Shown here one piece after another: positions 6,226 through 7,545 of a DNA stretch of 7,545 bases. How positions within the stretch are numbered: position 1 is the first letter of the stretch; every line of letters starts with the position of its first letter. Made by a program: the position numbers and the translations under genes. Source of the stretch: Actinomycetota bacterium (GTDB lineage: Bacteria; Actinomycetota; Acidimicrobiia; Acidimicrobiales; Ilumatobacteraceae); the NCBI GenBank assembly GCA_009705865.1, contig WLSJ01000087.1, positions 1 through 7,545 of the forward strand, written 5' to 3'. A model generated the notes under the pieces. The model had not been told where the DNA came from. It did no database searches and saw nothing but the letters and a program-made list of their open reading frames with translations.

Positions 6226-6723
6226 ATGGCTCAGACATCATTCGGCGGCACTCCCGTCAACACCGTTGGCGATCTTCCTGTTGCAGGAAAATCACTTCCC
6301 TCATTCACATTGACAGCAGGAAACTTGCAAGAGTTCAGCAATGACGCACTTGCAGGCAAGCGTGTTGTGTTCAATATCTTTCCAAGTGTTGACACTCCAA
6401 CATGTGCAACCAGTGTTCGCACATTCAATGCACTCGCATCATCACTCGACAACACAGTCGTATATTGCGTGTCTGCAGACTTGCCGTTCGCTCAAGGTCG
6501 CTTCTGTGGTTCAGAAGGTCTTAGCAACGTACAAAATGCTTCATCGTTTCGTACTGACTTCGGCTCAGTGTTCGGCGTTGGCCTCAACGAAGGTGCATTC
6601 GCAGGTCTTCTTGCTCGTGCAGTCGTTGTTGTTGACGAAAACGGAAAAGTTCTTCACACGGAACTTGTGTCTGACATCGCTAACGAACCTAATTACGACG
6701 CAGCAATTGCTGCACTGAAGTAA
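6226..6723 (+). CDS. tpx: Thiol peroxidase (atypical 2-Cys peroxiredoxin)
   Basis: A 165-residue cytoplasmic peroxiredoxin that reduces hydrogen peroxide and alkyl hydroperoxides using thioredoxin-derived electrons. The peroxidatic Cys60 sits in SVDTPTCATSVR, including the conserved Thr/Pro/Cys of the active site. The resolving Cys94 is in FCGSEGLSN. Arg131 (LLARAVVVVDENG) matches the conserved active-site arginine. Spacing of the two cysteines (34 residues) and total length agree with E. coli Tpx (Cys61/Cys95). The frame is open back to a TTG at 6208, but ATG 6226 gives the normal N-terminus MAQTSFGGTPV. There is no ribosome site; a TAGGCT box 7 bases upstream suggests a leaderless message. 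Its TAA directly abuts the stop of the converging dapB. Confidence 0.95.
   Translation: MAQTSFGGTPVNTVGDLPVAGKSLPSFTLTAGNLQEFSNDALAGKRVVFNIFPSVDTPTCATSVRTFNALASSLDNTVVYCVSADLPFAQGRFCGSEGLSNVQNASSFRTDFGSVFGVGLNEGAFAGLLARAVVVVDENGKVLHTELVSDIANEPNYDAAIAALK
6700..6713. repeat. Perfect 14-base palindrome near the tpx/dapB stops
   Basis: GCAGCAATTGCTGC can form a 5-bp stem with an AAUU loop on either strand. It lies within the last codons of tpx (AAIAA), just before the abutting stops. No T-run follows, so a terminator role is weak; alanine codon choice may explain it. Confidence 0.3.
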
Positions 6724-7482
6724 TTACAACAGCGAATCAATTCCCATCGTGAGGCCCTTGAGGCTGCTCACTGTGCGACATGCCAAGACAACACCTGGCA
6801 TAAAACTGACACGGTCATTGGAATCATGACGTATCACTAACGTTTGACCTGCAGCACCCAGAATCACTTCTTGTGACGCAGTCATTCCCACCATGCGCAC
6901 GCCATGTACATGAATGCCGCCGGGCCCAACGCCGCCACGTGCACCAGGGATTACCTCGTGCTTTGTGGGGTCTGCAGCCCATTCATCACTTGCTGCTGCC
7001 ATGCGTTGCGCAGTAACCATTGCGGTACCGCTTGGTGCATCAGCCTTTGCATTGTGATGGAACTCGATGATCTCTGCAGTTTCAAAATATGGAGCAGCCT
7101 GTTCGGCAAACTTCATCATCAACACCGCACCAATAGCGAAGTTGGCTGCAATCAGACAGTTGCTGCCAGTGAAGGCCTTACGAAACGATGCAAGATCATC
7201 ATCTGAAAAACCAGTGGTGCCCACAACGGCATGCATGCCATGTAATGCAAGCCATGGCAGCGTGGTACGAGCAGCGGCAGCAACAGTGAAGTCAACAACA
7301 ACATCGCACTTGGCATCAGCCAGCGCTTTCAGGTCTGCTGCAATGGTGAGCCCATGAACAGAACCGCCGCTGCCGACCAAGTCGACAGCGGCTGCTAGTT
7401 CTAGACCATCAGCTGCGACTATTGCATCACAGACTGTGGATCCCATTTTCCCAGCGGCTCCGACTACTCCCACACGAATCAT
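6724..7482 (-). CDS. dapB: 4-hydroxy-tetrahydrodipicolinate reductase
   Basis: A 252-residue NAD(P)H-dependent enzyme of the diaminopimelate/lysine pathway that reduces the product of DapA to tetrahydrodipicolinate in the cytoplasm. The N-terminal Rossmann domain has GVVGAAGKMG (5-14), then VVVDFT (61-66) and VVGTTGF (86-92). The catalytic/substrate domain has EFHHNAKADAPSGTA (140-154), with His142 in the catalytic position and Lys146 as the substrate-binding lysine, and HDSNDRVSFMPGV (219-231) near the end. The length is normal. The frame opens at TTG 7506, but ATG 7482 gives the family-typical start MIRVGVVGAAG. It sits 7 bases after TACGGT with no ribosome site, suggesting a leaderless start. 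The upstream same-strand gene ends 27 bases away, so some read-through expression is also possible. Confidence 0.96.
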   Translation of the reverse strand: MIRVGVVGAAGKMGSTVCDAIVAADGLELAAAVDLVGSGGSVHGLTIAADLKALADAKCDVVVDFTVAAAARTTLPWLALHGMHAVVGTTGFSDDDLASFRKAFTGSNCLIAANFAIGAVLMMKFAEQAAPYFETAEIIEFHHNAKADAPSGTAMVTAQRMAAASDEWAADPTKHEVIPGARGGVGPGGIHVHGVRMVGMTASQEVILGAAGQTLVIRHDSNDRVSFMPGVVLACRTVSSLKGLTMGIDSLL

Positions 7483-7489
7483 GTGAAAG

Positions 7490-7495
7490 ACCGTA
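7490..7495 (-). promoter_or_regulatory. Putative -10 box for leaderless dapB
   Basis: On the minus strand TACGGT is followed by CTTTCAC and then the dapB ATG. The hexamer, its preceding C and the 7-base spacing are identical to those before the DedA-like gene. No good -35 is seen; such promoters in Actinomycetota often rely on the -10 alone. Confidence 0.5.
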
Positions 7496-7509
7496 GTCGC
7501 TGGCAATGG

Positions 7510-7545
7510 TTATCGACGGCGACGATTACCGCGGTCTCCACCACG
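7510..7545 (-). CDS. 3' end of an upstream gene with Arg/Gly-rich tail (possibly pnp)
   Basis: Only the last 11 codons and the TAA (7512-7510) are in the window. In this frame they read RGGDRGNRRRR, a basic RGG-type tail typical of RNA-binding proteins. In many Actinomycetota the gene for polynucleotide phosphorylase lies just upstream of dapB, and its C-terminus beyond the S1 domain is often Arg/Gly/Asp-rich, so pnp is the leading guess. A helicase, ribonuclease or ribosomal protein tail would look similar. The identity is inference from gene order. Confidence 0.5.
   Translation of the reverse strand, partial: RGGDRGNRRRR

Overview
This window looks like a compact chromosomal segment from an actinomycete-type bacterium. 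Base composition is moderate, roughly half G+C by eye. My best guess is the Acidimicrobiia (an Ilumatobacter-like aquatic lineage), but that is inference from protein flavour. The clues are a Cys-containing actinobacterial amino-acid-binding lipoprotein, a short DedA/VTT-like membrane protein of a kind I associate with that class, a TetR regulator beside a ferritin-like diiron protein, several start codons placed like leaderless transcripts, and dapB following what may be the end of pnp. No mobile element, CRISPR array, tRNA or rRNA is visible. No gap between genes exceeds about 130 bases.

Layout, left to right. On the minus strand, a TetR-family regulator (681-1280) is followed after 15 bases by a ferritin-like diiron protein (1-665, cut by the left edge). 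The regulator has a good promoter overlapped by nested palindromes, which suggests autoregulation. Divergent from it lies a complete polar amino-acid ABC importer operon: binding lipoprotein (1406-2275), permease (2296-3132) and ATPase (3129-3878). A fatty acyl-CoA ligase-type AMP-forming enzyme (3875-5503, minus strand) converges on the ATPase, and the two share their stop-codon bases. Divergent from the ligase are a DedA/VTT-like membrane protein (5602-6198) and a thiol peroxidase (6226-6723). The latter abuts the convergent dapB (6724-7482, minus strand), stop against stop. At the right edge, the last 11 codons of another minus-strand gene are visible, with an Arg/Gly-rich tail.

The genes serve ordinary jobs: amino-acid uptake, activation of carboxylic acids to CoA thioesters, membrane maintenance, peroxide removal, and lysine/diaminopimelate synthesis. 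I do not see an obviously new multi-gene system. The more interesting signals are at the DNA level. The regulator, the DedA-like gene, tpx and dapB each have a TAnnnT element 6-7 bases before the start codon, as expected for leaderless mRNAs. The DedA/ligase divergent promoters appear to use identical TACGGT boxes in mirror image. A perfect palindrome sits on the permease start codon, and two tail-to-tail gene pairs leave no room for terminators outside coding sequence.
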